Below are positions 33,226-45,681 of a stretch of 64,000 bases of DNA, in pieces. The notes beneath the pieces are model-generated. The model made no database searches, was not told the DNA's origin, and was given only the letters and a program-made list of their open reading frames with translations. Source of the DNA: Cyrtodaria siliqua. Lineage: Eukaryota; Mollusca; Bivalvia; Adapedonta; Hiatellidae. The position numbers were made by a program, and so were the translations under genes. Within the stretch, counting starts at the first letter, position 1. Each line of letters starts with the position of its first letter. Where the stretch lies: the NCBI GenBank assembly GCA_037043455.1, contig JAWPHD010000005.1, positions 744,001 to 808,000 of the forward strand. The letters run 5' to 3'.

Positions 33226-33545
33226 CTTTACACTCCACTCGGCTGCATAATATATATCAAATAGTCCCACCTGTTTTGAACCATTACTGGCTTGTTTCTC
33301 CACGGATCAACGCGACATATCTTGTATTACTTACTTTGTGATGATATCTAAATGACTAGATAACTCATTTCTTGTATACTATGCACTAAACATGCTAAAT
33401 AAGCAAAACTCTAATTTGAAAAAAATTAGACTGTGCGATGCGTTACACTAACGAATTTGCAACAGGACGATGCGTTCAGTACCAATACTGTACGGTGCAT
33501 TACCCATATTTGTCAACATTACTGTACAGTTCAATTAGTTCTATT
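33226..33545 (+). repeat. Long inverted repeat, left arm part 2
   Basis: 'tttacactccactcggctgc', 'cccacctgttttga', 'actggcttgttt', 'tttgtgatgatatctaaatg', 'gataactcatttct' and 'gtacggtgcattac' pair with the reverse complement of 35325-35672. Divergence is moderate. Confidence 0.85.
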
Positions 33546-35324
33546 GTCACGCGGAACATTCTCACGCAACTTTCTCGTTAAACTGTGTCGTTGGTTAACT
33601 TTGTCGACATCTTAGAGTTGTATCAACATCGTACGCGATACGTGCGTTTAACAATTATATCGGATATTAATGAAATAATGGTATGAAGTTACTTCAACCT
33701 TCACAACTATCGCCCTTCGAAAGCATGTCATGTCAAACTGTATCTGAAGATATCAAATCAACAATAAACTTTAAGAACGTGCTAGAGATCGAAAGTCAGT
33801 GGATCAAACTGACACAGAATGTATTTAAGTAATAAATGTGTGTTTCTGATTGGCTAATAGGTTACATTCGGCTAAGAGTATGTCCGAATTGCAGTTGTTA
33901 ACACAATGAAACGCTCCGCGGTATAACGGTTATAGTCACAGTGTCGCAATTATGTTACAACGTGGGGTCATTCGTTAAGACACATGTATATTATTCTTTA
34001 TTAAAAACATCAACGTTTCTGCATTAGTTTCAACATCTTTGAGCACTAGTTGACACAAAGATATTTGATGTTTTCACACAAAATATTATTGGATGATCAA
34101 AATAGAATATGTTATCCGGCGATTTGTCACAAGTTTGACATACTGTAACAATAAAACTTAATTTTTATTAAATTTTACATCAAAATTTAACATTTTTGAC
34201 GTTTTACTAGCAATCTCTAATACAACTTTGAGATAAAATGCATTAGTATGTCTGAAATATCACCACATAATGTTATCTTAGTCAGTGACTGAAAATAAAA
34301 TTAAGAATCATGCAAAAACATTGTGTAACGGATTTGTTTCTAGGTTTATTTACGCCAAATAGACCGAATGTTCTCGCCTGGTGCATTCGAATGTACTTCT
34401 ACATTAAAAAGTGCTACTTTTTGGTGATTATTTCTTTTAGTGCAATTTCTTGTTTCGTTTTGTCTGCATTTGTTTTCTGGACATGTTATTTACATGTTGA
34501 ATGCATCTTATAATGCTATAGACAGTTTAAATATGAATATTAAATATTAGAGTGGGTATGAACTTCTGAGTTGCAGTCAACATGTTGACATTTGACCCGG
34601 GGTGTGTTTACCTTCTGAAAAAACTTTCTTATAAGTACGCAAACCCCCTTTTTCCTTGCTGATTTTGAATAGCAGACATTTTTTTCTTATTGACAAGGGA
34701 AGTTTCCCAGAATTCAAACGAGGTTTGTATTTCTTACAGGTCAATAAACATGTCAAGTTTATTAGGAAACGAAAACAGATCCGAACACATTTCTTCCACT
34801 AGAAGATAATACATCATTCGGCGGGGGATATCACTTCATCGAATGTGCTTGTTCCTTTTTTTAAATTGGGCCTATATATGAATGACAACATGGCATTTAA
34901 TTTTAATTCATACATAACTCAGTGCAAAAATCAATGGGCGTGTTACACCTTCTGTCTCTCACGGTATGTCAACGATTCATTTCTAAGTGTTACAGATTTG
35001 TTAAGAAAATTAAGTGTATTTGGTAGCGGTTTCTTTTGTATCTGACAGGCGAAATATATATATTACTGGCATGTATCTTCGTTTGTTCCTTTCAAGTCAA
35101 ATGCACAAGTGCTCCGTTGTTTTCGATGTTAATATGTCTGCGATTTTCTAATTCAATATAAAATTTGAAATTAGCAGCAAAATATATACTTAAATTTATC
35201 TAACTATTTGTCTTGCTATAACTTGCAAAGTTTGAAACTCTGAAACTAAACAGCTTTTTTTTATTTAAAAGAACAAGAAATATATAGAAATGGTCTACAA
35301 CTTAAACATATCAAACTCCTCAAT
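33546..35324. other. Spacer between the long inverted-repeat arms
   Basis: About 1.8 kb of AT-rich DNA with short frames only. A 67-codon frame (34310-34513) with a hydrophobic run has no motif. No transposase motif is visible, so if this is a transposon it is non-autonomous. Confidence 0.4.
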
Positions 35325-35835
35325 TATGCACAACGCGCATTACAGTAATTTTGACAAATATCGGTAATGCACCGTACAGATTTTGATATTGAACGCACTG
35401 TCCAGTAGCAAATTCGCATGCTAACGCACCGTACATTTTTCAAATCGGAGTTTTGTTTATTTACTGCATAGTTTACAGAAATGAGTTATCTGGTCATTTA
35501 GATATCATCACAAAGTAATTAATACGAGTTATATCGCGTCGATCCGTGAAAAAACAAGCCAGTTATGGATCAAAACAGGTGGTACTGCTCGCTTCGATTG
35601 CAGATGCTTCAGCGATGATTTTGCAAACAGTAATATATTATATGTTCCATGCTATGCAGCCGAGTGTAAATAAATAATTTTTCTAAATGTCAACATAAAT
35701 AGCTATGCATGTCACGCCGAATTAAGTAACGAGTAAAAATGTAAGGCACTTACTTTTCGGATGTTGATGTGTCCGCCATCTTGGAAATAATAAAATCGGC
35801 TAGCCGTGCAGTAACCGTACAGGTTACACGACAGT
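35325..35835 (-). repeat. Long inverted repeat, right arm
   Basis: Uninterrupted arm of about 510 bp. Its reverse complement starts 'actgtcgtgtaacctgta' exactly as the left arm does at 31308. The whole structure spans 31308-35835. Confidence 0.88.
35754..35779 (-). CDS. Candidate first coding exon, mirror copy
   Basis: Reverse-complement 'ccaagATGGCGGACAC', frame MADTSTSE, 26 nt to 'GAAAAgtaagtg'. Mirror of 31353-31378, so the two exons point towards each other. Coding status is unproven. Confidence 0.25.
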
Positions 35836-35929
35836 GTGTATGAGTATTAACAGTAAACATCGGACAAATAGTGTATACGTAATCACCTTTAACCGTGTAT
35901 GTTGGGACATAAGTAAACGTATTCATGCG

Positions 35930-36215
35930 AGAAGCATTTATTTAATTACAAAATATCCATCGTATACTCAGTTTGCCTACATACGGGTTTTGGGTCACCC
36001 ATTTACGCTCCAACTGTGTTGTGCGGTTCCATTTTATTTACCGAAACGTGTACTGCAATCCATACTACTCTCACACTCAAGACGCAGAGTATCGAAATGC
36101 AGAAAGATGCATCAAATGTGGACTTACAAACCATTCTGGACAAGTGGATGTCACCATCTAAACCAAGTGCAGTGCTTCAAATTTAAACTGTATGGACAAT
36201 AACGATTCCTCTGGC
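35930..36215 (+). pseudogene. LINE ORF1 (zinc-knuckle) remnant
   Basis: One frame (35973-36161) reads ERCIKCGLTNHSG, a CCHC knuckle (Cys-x2-Cys-x4-His); the next frame continues GCHHLNQVQCFKF, a further Cys/His segment. Neighbouring residues (YRNVYCNPYYSHTQDAEYRN) fit a first knuckle region. A frameshift separates the halves. ORF1 proteins of CR1/Jockey-type LINEs carry such knuckles and bind the element's RNA. Position, strand and spacing fit the ORF2 remnant at 36440-38890. The 122-codon frame at 35834-36202 starts upstream in unrelated sequence. Confidence 0.6.
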
Positions 36216-36868
36216 TTATGATTGAGGAAATAAGATATTGGCAAATATGCAACAAAAAGTGAAGATATTCAATTATTTACAAATTATTTCCTTTTATTGG
36301 AAGATTGGTGAGAATTGTAATCTAAGAAAATGTGATTGCATTGTAACAATTTCAGAAAAACCTCTTGACAGATATACTAACTTAAAGTATAAGTGAAAGA
36401 TATAACAATGAAACTTTAATTGATAAAAGTACACTTCAAACCGAAAGTGAGCCAAATGAAGAATTCTATGATGTCTTAACACGGTGTTACAGTACAAGTA
36501 CTTATATTAATGGTAATATTGTATACAATGATATAACACAAAATGAAATTGTGCATGCTGATACTAGTCTTTCCATGAACCCCAGCCAACATTCTCTTGA
36601 TTTAGGGTTATCCGATTAAGATTTAACAATTGGTCACATAAATATTCAAGGTATACAAAATAAAGTTGACCAAATAAAGCTTATGTTAAACAACACTAAA
36701 AATTATATTCATATTTTTGGATTGCGTGAAACTAAATTAAAAAATTTCCACCTTGACAACTGTTTTCAGTTAGATAATTTTCAACAGACAGAATAATAAC
36801 AAGGAAGCGAAAGGAATAAGGTGGTGGAATTATTATTTATGTTAAAAATGGGGTGAATGTAAAGAGAA

Positions 36869-37127
36869 CATTACGTGGTCCGAGTATTAACTTTCATACC
36901 CCATCCAACGCCCTTCTCCAAAAAGCGAAAACGGGGTTGGCTGGGAAATAAAACCTTAATTTCGGCTTAACAAGTTTGCATATTGTAAAATTAAAACATT
37001 TATAAGGTAATTGTAAACAGATAATCTCATTGTGAAGTAAAATATGTTTAAACGAAATATTCGTTATAAAATCCAGCTATTATAGCTTTCCTATCGTTTA
37101 ATGGAATTAAGGCGAAACCACGTAATG
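36869..37127 (+). mobile_element. Fam-7 MITE inserted in LINE ORF2
   Basis: Bounded by inverted CATTACGTGGT (36869) and ACCACGTAATG (37117-37127). LINE coding is readable on both sides (…VKR before, DLEKNE after), so the borders are well placed. A second, partial copy lies at 23779-23940. No target duplication is clear. No coding capacity. Confidence 0.8.
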
Positions 37128-37881
37128 GATGTGATTTAGAGAAGAATGAAATAGAGTGTGTATGGCTAGAAATGTTTCCAAAGAATCCAAAAAGTTTTTT
37201 GGTGTGTAGGATATACCGGCATCCAAATGAAACAGTTAAATGGTATGAACATTTTGAAAAACTTCATAGAAAAAATAAATAGAGTTCTAAAGATGATGTC
37301 AATAACTACAGACCCATCTCAATCCTACCAATCCTCTCAAACGTACTAGAGAAACATGTACATGGTTCATTAATGAATTTCTTTATATATTATAATTTAC
37401 TGCGCAAAACTTAGTCTGATTTTAGGTCCAACCATTCTTGTGAAAATGCTTTAGTAGGAACGATTGGTAAATGGCTCGAAGCTATAAATAATGGTCGTCG
37501 ACTTCAAAACAGCTTTCGATCTTGTTGATCCACACTTATGTTAAAAACAATTGAAGCACGACTAATTTTCTGGTGACACAGTGTTGTGTTGTGTAGCAAA
37601 ATATATATGTTAGCAACATTACTTCTGGGGTAAATTGTATAGCTAATGGTGTGCACAGGGCTCAATTGTGGGTCCACTACTATTATTTATTTGTAATTAA
37701 TGATTTACCACTCTATACTGACTTGGTAAGCACAGACCTTTATGCAGATAACACTACCCTATATGACATTGGAGATTTTCGCCAAACAATTGAAAGTAAT
37801 TTACAAACAGCCCTAGACAGTTAAACTGGTGCAAATGTAATGGCAGGCTTATAAATACCACAAATACTAAAGTAATGTTAA

Positions 37882-38373
37882 AGGGAATGTAGCGAAAAAC
37901 TTGGAAAAGGGTGAACGAATTATCAAAATCGGATGATAAACAAAAAAGATATGACCATTTAAAGGTTGTTCTAAAACAGATATGGGAGCCGCCATTTTAG
38001 AACTATGACGTCATAGTTCCATATTATCATATATGGAATATTGATAAATATCGTTTAAAACGAAGAAAATCATTTCAAATGAATACAAAAAAATGTACTG
38101 GTCATATAAAGCATTATTGCCATTAAGTATTACATATTGTTCATACAATTGCTGTCATTTCCACCTATAAATCAGTAATTTTCATATTTATAAATATTCC
38201 ATATATGGTCATTTAGAACCGTGATGGCATAGCTCTCAAATGGCCGCTTATATATCCGTTTCAACAGAAACTTCAAATGATCATATCTTGTTTGTTTATC
38301 ATCCGATTTTGATAATTCTTTCACCCTTATTCAAGTTTTTCAGAACTCTCAATAATGTGTCGATACACTCCCT
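37882..38373. mobile_element. Palindromic MITE with TTAA flanks in LINE RT
   Basis: TTAA at 37878-37881 and 38374-38377 flank ends AGGGAATGTA and TACACTCCCT (inverted). The arms stay similar for about 180 bp ('gaattatcaaaatcggatga', 'atgacc/gatcatttaaa', 'ccatatatggaata'), so the whole element nearly folds on itself; the left arm lacks about 23 bp near its tip. TTAA suggests a piggyBac-type target, but a TA duplication with ends AAGGGA cannot be excluded. LINE sequence continues on both sides. Confidence 0.88.
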
Positions 38374-38892
38374 TTAAGAAATTCACATCAGAAAAGAGCC
38401 AGTTTGACTATTGAAAACCTAACTTTATATTTAACCAATGATAATTTAAATACAATTGCAAATTAATGACAAACTTTGGAGTGTTTGTAGACAATAACTT
38501 GACTTGGTCAATCCAAATAGATAAAAATGCAAAACCAATACATCAAATGTATGGCTTCAATATCTAGAATTAAAGAATATTTATCTACCGAGCACAAAAC
38601 TCAGTTTTACAAAACATACATTCAAAGCCACATAGACTAATTTGGAGGGGCACATCTCAAATAAACTTTAATATAAGTATGCGTCTTCCAAAACGCGAAT
38701 GTAAAATAATAATGGACTATAACGTGGTAGATGTATTAGAAACCATGCAACAATTGAAAATATTAACAGTCTTTGAAAGATTATATCTCAGAAAAGCAAC
38801 GTTTATGTATAAAGTGACCAAATCAGAAACACCTCAATATGGTTATGAAATGTTTAAACACAGAATGGCAAATGATAATGTGCCAGTGCTAA

Positions 38893-38957
38893 TATAGATA
38901 TAAAAATCGAACAGGAAAAGCAGCATTCAAGGACGACAGTCAACCACAAACACTCAC
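38893..38957 (-). repeat. Fam-1 terminal scrap in LINE
   Basis: 'gatataaaaatcgaacagga', 'aaagcagcattcaaggacga' and 'cagtcaaccacaaacac' are the extreme Fam-1 3' end, only 65 bp long. LINE sequence resumes after it (…SKSTFIPSRPNKAIYKQS… and IIWNSL). Confidence 0.75.
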
Positions 38958-39582
38958 TACATCAAAATCTACTTTTATTCCATCAAGGCCAAACAAAGCA
39001 ATTTACAAACAAAGTGTTGCATACTCAGGACCTATTATATGGAACAGCTTAACAACTCTGAATACTATTGATTAGTAGTATTATGGATGAAAGGAACCTA
39101 ATGTTCGAATCAAATACTTATATATTTAATACACCATTTTTAAGTAAAGCGGACAGGGTTAGTGATATAATTTTGTTGTATATATTGAACTAGTATTTTT
39201 CACCATTGGTTCATCTGCATTTATCTGTGTTATTACAATTCCACCTTTTTGCTGTTATTAATCATGCTTGTTTCTTTTCTTTTCCCATAGCTTCATTATA
39301 TTTATTCATCTCAGAGCTTGTTTCTTTTGTACAAATTTAGGGTAAACGATTGTATGTGTATTAAAGTGTATGCAACTTTTGAAGGTTCAGTTTGAATGCA
39401 AACATTTAGCATTTAATATTTAAAAACAATATTGCCTTTATTGATTACTGCTTTATTTGATTTGTTCTTCATTTGTCATTTGTAAATGTGTATATAATAG
39501 AGGGTCTCATGGAAGAATAGTTTATAACTAAATGTGTTACCCTCTGTAAATAAAGACTAGTACATATATTGTTATTATTATT
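38958..39582 (+). mobile_element. LINE C-terminus and 3' UTR
   Basis: Coding end VAYSGPIIWNSLTTLN (about 39025-39070), typical of 'YSGPLIWNxLP' LINE C-termini. Then an AT-rich 3' UTR, 'ctctgtaaataaagac' with a poly(A) signal, and a terminal TTATTATTATTATTA run at 39568-39587. Confidence 0.75.
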
Positions 39583-40099
39583 ATTATACTTTCGCTTAAT
39601 GCAGCTTATTATTGTTGATGTTAACTGTTTGTTTTACTTCAGAATTAGTAACATTTAGTATGTCACTAGATGTATTAATATCTGGGATAACAGTATTTCA
39701 TTTTAATTAGTGTGTTATTCCGCATATTGTCTGTACTAGTTGCAACGAGAGAGTTGTCATGTTGGTGATGATACTGTTTATAAATGCATGACCAGTAATA
39801 AAAAACTACTATAGCGTGAACAAGCAGATGAAACGGTTTTAGTCATGGCATTTTGTTTGAATAATTACGAAATACTGACTTGTTTTATTTTATTATTTAA
39901 TATACGTCCAAGGTGATAATTAAACAAGGCGGTGCTCCGACGACATAACTACTCCTTCAATATGATTATTGTATGTTAACAGTGTTTTCTTGTGCTTATT
40001 TTTAATATGTATATGTTGTAAATGTTGTTTTTTTGTGTTTTGTTTTTCAAGGTGTTAACCGTTTCAAAACAACGCGCGGAAGTGTTCATAGCTGTCTGC

Positions 40100-41000
40100 A
40101 TCCTGCTGCTAGAGTAACCGTTGATGAACATTTTCTTATAACAGAGCATTTTTAGAGGTTACTGATGATTTTAATTATCTTGAAGTTGTATTTAACTACA
40201 CTGGGTCTTATACTTTAAATCAACAGGCTATCTGCGGGAAAGCATTAAAAGCTATGAATCTCTTAACTGCAAACATAAGAAAAACTAAACTAAAACCTAA
40301 AACATCCCCGCAATTATTTGATTTTTCGTCTCATCAATACTCAATTACGTCTGTGAAGTGTGGTGTTCCACAAACTCGAAGAAGGAGATTAATTCATCTC
40401 AAGTTTTGTAAACAAAAACATTCTAGGAGTAAAACTGACAACGAATAATGCCGGTTTTACGGTGAATTTGGGCGTTATCCATGATTTATTACAAGATATA
40501 CTAGAATAGTTAGATATTGTTTGAAATTAGTTACAACAGAAAGAATCATTTTATCATCTATATATAAGTCTTCATTATCTGATCGTGAAAGTGGATTAAA
40601 CAATTGGTAATCCAATGTAAAATCTCTGCTTAATGCTTATAGCTTTATGTATATATAGTATGATCCTTTAAGGGTGAACCATCAACATGTTGTATCTAGC
40701 TTTAAACAGAGGTTGGTGGATTGCTTTATTTCAACAATGGAATACTGATCTACAGGAAAATAGAGTATTATCGAGTTTGTATAGACATGTTAAAGATCAT
40801 TTTGGATATGAAAATTATCTAAATTGTAGGTACAAAACGATTACGAAGTGTTTTTACCAAATTTGTACAGCTTATAATGATATTAGAAAGAAATATATTA
40901 CATACAACACAGGCCAAATATGTTTAAATTTGTAACACTGCTACAATATTTAAAGAAGAAAGAATTGTTTAATGTAAGTAAATATTTGTCAGATGTTCCG
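40100..41000 (+). pseudogene. LINE ORF2 C-terminal (thumb) remnant
   Basis: From about 40165 the frame reads DDFNYLEVVFNYTGSYTL, GKALKAMNLLTANI and PKTSPQLFD, then a shifted IHLKFCKQ, a 'GEFGRYP' stretch and, near 40700-40800, QRLVDCF, W.TDLQENRVLSSLYRHVK and FGYENYL. This is the order of the region after the YADD box in the LINE type seen antisense at 22318-22645 (fNYLG, GKALKALN, IHLKFCK, GRYP). Frameshifts split it and the N-terminal half is absent (5' truncation). The short frames at 40254 and 40687 are pieces of it. Confidence 0.8.
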
Positions 41001-41285
41001 TTCCAAATATTGTTCCTTAAAACATATTCAAATACATCACATAAATTGTTATTTTATATATAATTCCTTTTTTTTTTATATCCTTGGATTATTGATTTAA
41101 ATGTGAGATTGATTTGATCTATAATTAATAATTGATTCTAATATTGAAAATTGAAGTTATAAGTGGATGGGAAGGTATATGTGTAGCCTGTCATGTGATT
41201 ATAATTATGTATTACACATTAGGTATGTAATGATGAGAAACTGTAAAACTTTAAATCAATAAAAATATCTATCTGTCTATCTTAA
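41001..41285 (+). mobile_element. LINE 3' UTR and tail
   Basis: AT-rich tail ending 'aatcaataaaaatatctatc' with 'tgtctatc', i.e. a poly(A)-type signal and a short (TATC)n-like terminus at about 41262-41283. Confidence 0.6.
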
Positions 41286-41289
41286 ACGT

Positions 41290-43820
41290 TAAAACAGTTA
41301 CATACAATGATACATAACGGAATATACTGTGGTTTGCAATATTGCACTGCATGGCGAATCTAAACTGATGCCAGTATTTATTAAAAGTGTGGTCTATCGG
41401 TCTTGTTTTAAGCTGATAACTGTAAGCTGTTATTGCTGTGATTGATTCTATTGACAATCCAGCAGCAATTTCTTTGTCATCGCATTGTAGCCGAAGCATC
41501 TGCAAGCTTTGTACCAAGTAGGCCAATCTGATCAAATACATAAACATGATAAATATATCATAAACTTTTTAAATGTATTCGATGGAACAATGTTGACAGA
41601 TGTTTTTCAGTAACGATCCATACGGCTATTAGTTTTATACAAATAAAGACCGACGACAAAGCCACGACATGTAAAAGGTCAATACATACCTAATTATATA
41701 CTTTGCTTAATTATATCTTTCAAACAACTAATCACAAGTTTGTTTTCTATGGTACCCAGCACATTTTTTCTTAAATGTGTGAGGCAACGTGCTTCATTGA
41801 ATTTGCCATTTACTACCTGCTTTTAAAACCTCATAAACGCCAACGAAGGCATTATAAAAAAGTGCAAGAGAGACAACTACAGTCACAGAAATAGCAATTT
41901 TATAGTGAGACATATTGGATACGTGCAAAGTAGCTCCGCCCTTTTTTTAGAAACAATGAATGCGTGTGCAGAATTTTATTGGTAATAGACGCTGTTTTTA
42001 CACTGGAAAATATTTAATGAATTTAAATATTTAATAGTAGAGAGGCTTCCTACGAAGTCAATGCATGTGTGTATATATACTAGAAAATGTGAAAGAAACA
42101 CACAAAAAACAATTGCATGAAACAAATACAGTTACTATAATACAAACATACATTATGATTAAGGCATTTTTACAGCTCCCCCTTATGGTTATACGACCCA
42201 CATACAACATTGAAAGACGTATATGATAAAAGAATGTAAACGCTAAGAACTTGCACTTTCTGTTTACATAATGCGTTCTTACATATGTCTTATAGTTTTC
42301 AAGATAAACCACCAAATCAGAATACACACAATGTTAACTTAAAAGTTGCCAAAATATGGCTTGTAATTTACGTGCACGCATTGTCATTAGATAGCATGGT
42401 TTTATTCTTAAAACACATTCTTCAAAGTGTTTAGTAATATGACTGTATGCAATTTCTCTCGGATACAAGTATAAACGTTGTCTTCCCTTTCCCCAGTAGA
42501 ACATTTGTAGCTGGTAAAACTGTTCAAGGAGATAGGTGTACGTGGATATGTCGATGTGTTTATTAAGAATCCATTCAATGTCTGTTTAAATCTTCATTAT
42601 AAGTTTTATCTTCTTGTATCCAATAACAATCTTAAATCAAATGACTGAAAGTCCTGAGAGTCGCCAAGATTGAACAGTCTGTATTCTTGATGAGGTTAAA
42701 GGTTATGTTAAATTTTACAGGTGTGGCGTATTAAAATGAAATATTGATGCTTAGAACATGAGATTTTTTTTGTACTGAAAAATGCTTGGGACGGAATTAT
42801 TTTTTGCAACCGCGTCGGTTTTGGTTTTCGAGTGTACGTCAGTGGTAACAGGCAATTATTTTAAGAGACAGGCCCAGGGCTTGTTGCTTCTGAAATGGAC
42901 AGGCCCTGATATAAAATGGAAAGTTCCAATTTTTTTTTTATTGGAAATTAGTCTTTATTCGCTTTTATACCGATGCAAAGGAGAGTACTAGCATTTTTTG
43001 CCGAACGATAATAATCAGAGCCGATTTGGTGAAACTGGAGCCAAGTTTTTATTCAGGTTTTATTGGACTATCAGGGCCTCCTGTGGCTACATTTTCCTTT
43101 TTGTCACCACTTTTTACAAGTTAAAGAATGAGGAGCCTAGACTAGAAAGCATTTAAAAGTAGGATTCCAGGAACTCCTTACACCTTAAATAATGATTAGA
43201 ATATACTTTGTATTTGTATCTATACATATATATATTTTGTTTCCACCAAAATGTATTGGCAAAGGACAGTTTTTCTTATTTGATTATATAAAAAAAAAAA
43301 ATTATCCAAAATTGTGTACCATCCGAACTACTATGACGCCGTTGTTTTACGGCCTGGAAATTTCACAAACATTCAATCGAAATACCATCAATTACGAACT
43401 TTTTTCATGCATTAATGTGTTTTGAATGCCAAAAATGGTATTTTTTATCAAAGAGGAAAGAAAACACAACCCTAATAGCAGGATACTTTTATGTCAATAA
43501 TTGTCGATCTCAAAGTTGTGATAAAGGTGTCTGCAAAGATTGCCGTGTGTCCCTTTAAACCATTTGATTTGTGTACCTTGGTAGTAGAACTGAGCACTTC
43601 TTGACAAATTCTTTTCATCAACTTGTGTATTTATTTGTAGCAGATGCCATACTATTTCTCAAAGTACTAGGCACAATAACTACAATATTTACGGACATTT
43701 AGTTCCCAATTTGTTATCTAGGTCACGCATGTCATGAGCGGCACATCCGGGTAACTACGCTATTGATTCCATTCATACAGTATTTATGCGTGTATTACTG
43801 CGCATAGTATTTCAGTTCCT
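41290..43820. other. Stretch without a recognisable gene
   Basis: Minus frames of 92 (41269-41547) and 89 codons (42058-42327) have no motif. 'gtgtccctttaaac' at 43548 resembles TTAAAGGGAC-type transposon ends but I found no partner end. Confidence 0.35.
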
Positions 43821-43825
43821 TTATC

Positions 43826-44225
43826 AAAAAAGACACGTATATACTGTATACAATGACAATTATTCACAATCAGTAGTTATATTATTCGGTATATATAACT
43901 TTCATGTCAGTCACCTAATGAAATTAATTTATACTTGAGGCAGTTAAAGGAACTACATTCTCGAAGTGCATTCTCGAAGTGCGTAAAGCTCCCCGTCCGA
44001 TTTTTGGTGTATTAATGAGCATTATATTTCGGTAAACCTACAAAAAAGACACGTTTATACTGTATACAATTACAATTATTTCATTATTTCACAATCAGTA
44101 GTTATATTACTCGGTATACATAACGTTCATGTCAGTCACCTTATCAAATTAAGTTGTATTTGAGGCATTAAAGGGGACTGCATTGCCGAAAACGGTAAAG
44201 TTCCTCACCCGTTTTAAAAACTCCA
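43826..44225 (+). repeat. 216-bp tandem duplication
   Basis: 'aaaaaagacacgt.tatactg', 'tatacaat.acaattatt', 'cacaatcagtagttatatta', 'catgtcagtcacct' and 'ttaaagg.gactgcatt' occur from 43826 and again from 44042. In the first copy 'attctcgaagtgc' is itself doubled (about 43952-43980). Confidence 0.88.
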
Positions 44226-45540
44226 TATTCAGAAATTGCAGTATATACATACACGATTCCTAAGAGTCAGCTAAAAACGTCTTTCTTTACAAATTCTTCT
44301 TATGTCCTAATACTGTAACATCACTTTCCTTGACAATCGAAATTTTACCAATCGTTATTTTCTATTATCCAATTATTCATTGTAACAGGCACATATGTTT
44401 CTCATTGGCTTATCATCAATCAATACTCGCATTTGCGCGAATTTAATCACTGAGCAATATTTTATTTATAATTCCAGATAATTAGGGATTTAGTCTAGAC
44501 AGATTTATAAATAGTCAAGATAGATGTATCACGCAGTTTTTAAAAAAGATTATTTTACTTGCAAATTGAAATCTGTGCTTTTTTTCTTAACCACTAAAAT
44601 TTAAACTCGTTTGTGTTTAATTGTTATTTTGTTTTAATCCACGCAATTTAAACTATTTAAAGTAATTTGCATGACCAAACTCATTACTACTTTTCGTTTC
44701 GGTAATACGGCGTTCCATTGGTCGACAACTGACGATATTAACGAAATCACAATTCAAAATATGCTCTACAATTCGTTTCGGTAGAGCTGCAAAATGTGTT
44801 GCCGTTAAAACTGTAAATGTACTATTTGCTTTATATTGTTGTTGTTTATTGTTTTCTCTTCTCTGTTTGTTTGTCCTACATAATAGTGTACGTGCTTGCG
44901 CGAGTGCGAGCGTGAGTGTGCTTGCTTGCCTGTTTATGCGTGTTTTGTATGTGTATACTGGTTGGAGCATAGTTGTTTATACTCCTTTAATGTTTAAAAC
45001 ACGTGTGCATAAACACTTGGTAGAACAAATGAAATAACTTGTTAAATAACAGTAATTGTCCTTATAATATGCATGATAGACAAGCGACATGGATATTTTT
45101 AAACGTGCGCAAATCCCGTCAAAGGATACACAACCATTGTTAAATTGAAAAATAAATAAACTCACCTTTCAAGGCTGAATATAAGTTATCCTTATAAAAT
45201 CCGTTATTTGTATGAATAATAATAATATAAAAAAATCAATCCAGTAAAATAAAAACTACTCACGAAATTGCACACGTGTGTTTAAATCCAACATTATGAT
45301 AAAGTAATAGTCCGAAGATACATAATGAATCTTTTCAAATTAGATACCACAAAAAGCGCGCTGCACGGGATGTTCCGCCCACTGGTCGATACATCTATAT
45401 AACTATTACTTTTAACGAGTGCTGAATTATTTCGGCACAATTAATATTACTATATTGAATACATATTTAGCTGATGTAGAATTTTTGTTACAATCTGAAA
45501 ATAATAATATGTATATGTTCATACATAACATATGTATTGA
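44226..45540. other. Stretch without a recognisable gene
   Basis: A 105-codon minus frame (44653-44970) and overlapping plus frames have no motif; 'attcgtttcggtagagc' is partly repeated within it. Confidence 0.35.
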
Positions 45541-45645
45541 GTAATTACTTTAACATGTTAGATTAGTATATATAGACAGGAATATCATATCATGTCAGCC
45601 ACCACCTATACCATTGCTTTCAAATATATAAGTATTAGTATTATC

Positions 45646-45681
<36 letters not shown>

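Larger units (their letters stand above)
36440..38892 (+). pseudogene. LINE ORF2: endonuclease and reverse transcriptase remnant
   Basis: From 36625 the frame reads LTIGHINIQGIQNKVDQIK, IHIFGLRETKLK, then GGGIIIYVKNGVNVKR: the APE-type endonuclease start, including the 'ETKL' block with its Glu. After an insertion it resumes DLEKNEIECVWLEMFPKNPK. RT blocks follow: DDVNNYRPISILPILSNVLE (37294), SNHSCENAL, VDFKTAFDLVD, GSIVGPLLLF and LYADNTTLYDIG. The catalytic YADD is YADN here, so the second Asp is lost. The thumb region (38460-38890) ends in MRLPKRECK, ALLETMQQLKI-like and FERLYLRKATFMYK. Stops, frameshifts and a gap between endonuclease and RT show it is dead. Two MITE-like elements interrupt it. 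Confidence 0.85.

Noticed and set aside
35834..36202. 122-codon plus frame taken as one gene
   Set aside because: Its 5' half is outside the LINE and its 3' half is one of two shifted frames of a zinc-knuckle ORF1 remnant.
42782..42991. 69-codon plus frame with a hydrophobic start
   Set aside because: Length and composition fit chance; no supporting splice or promoter signal.
43545..44190. TTAAAGGG-type ends at 43548 and 44166 as a MITE pair
   Set aside because: Sequences inside the two ends are not inverted copies, and the region is better explained by the 216-bp tandem duplication.
44653..44970. 105-codon minus frame
   Set aside because: No motif, no codon signal, overlapping open frames on the other strand.
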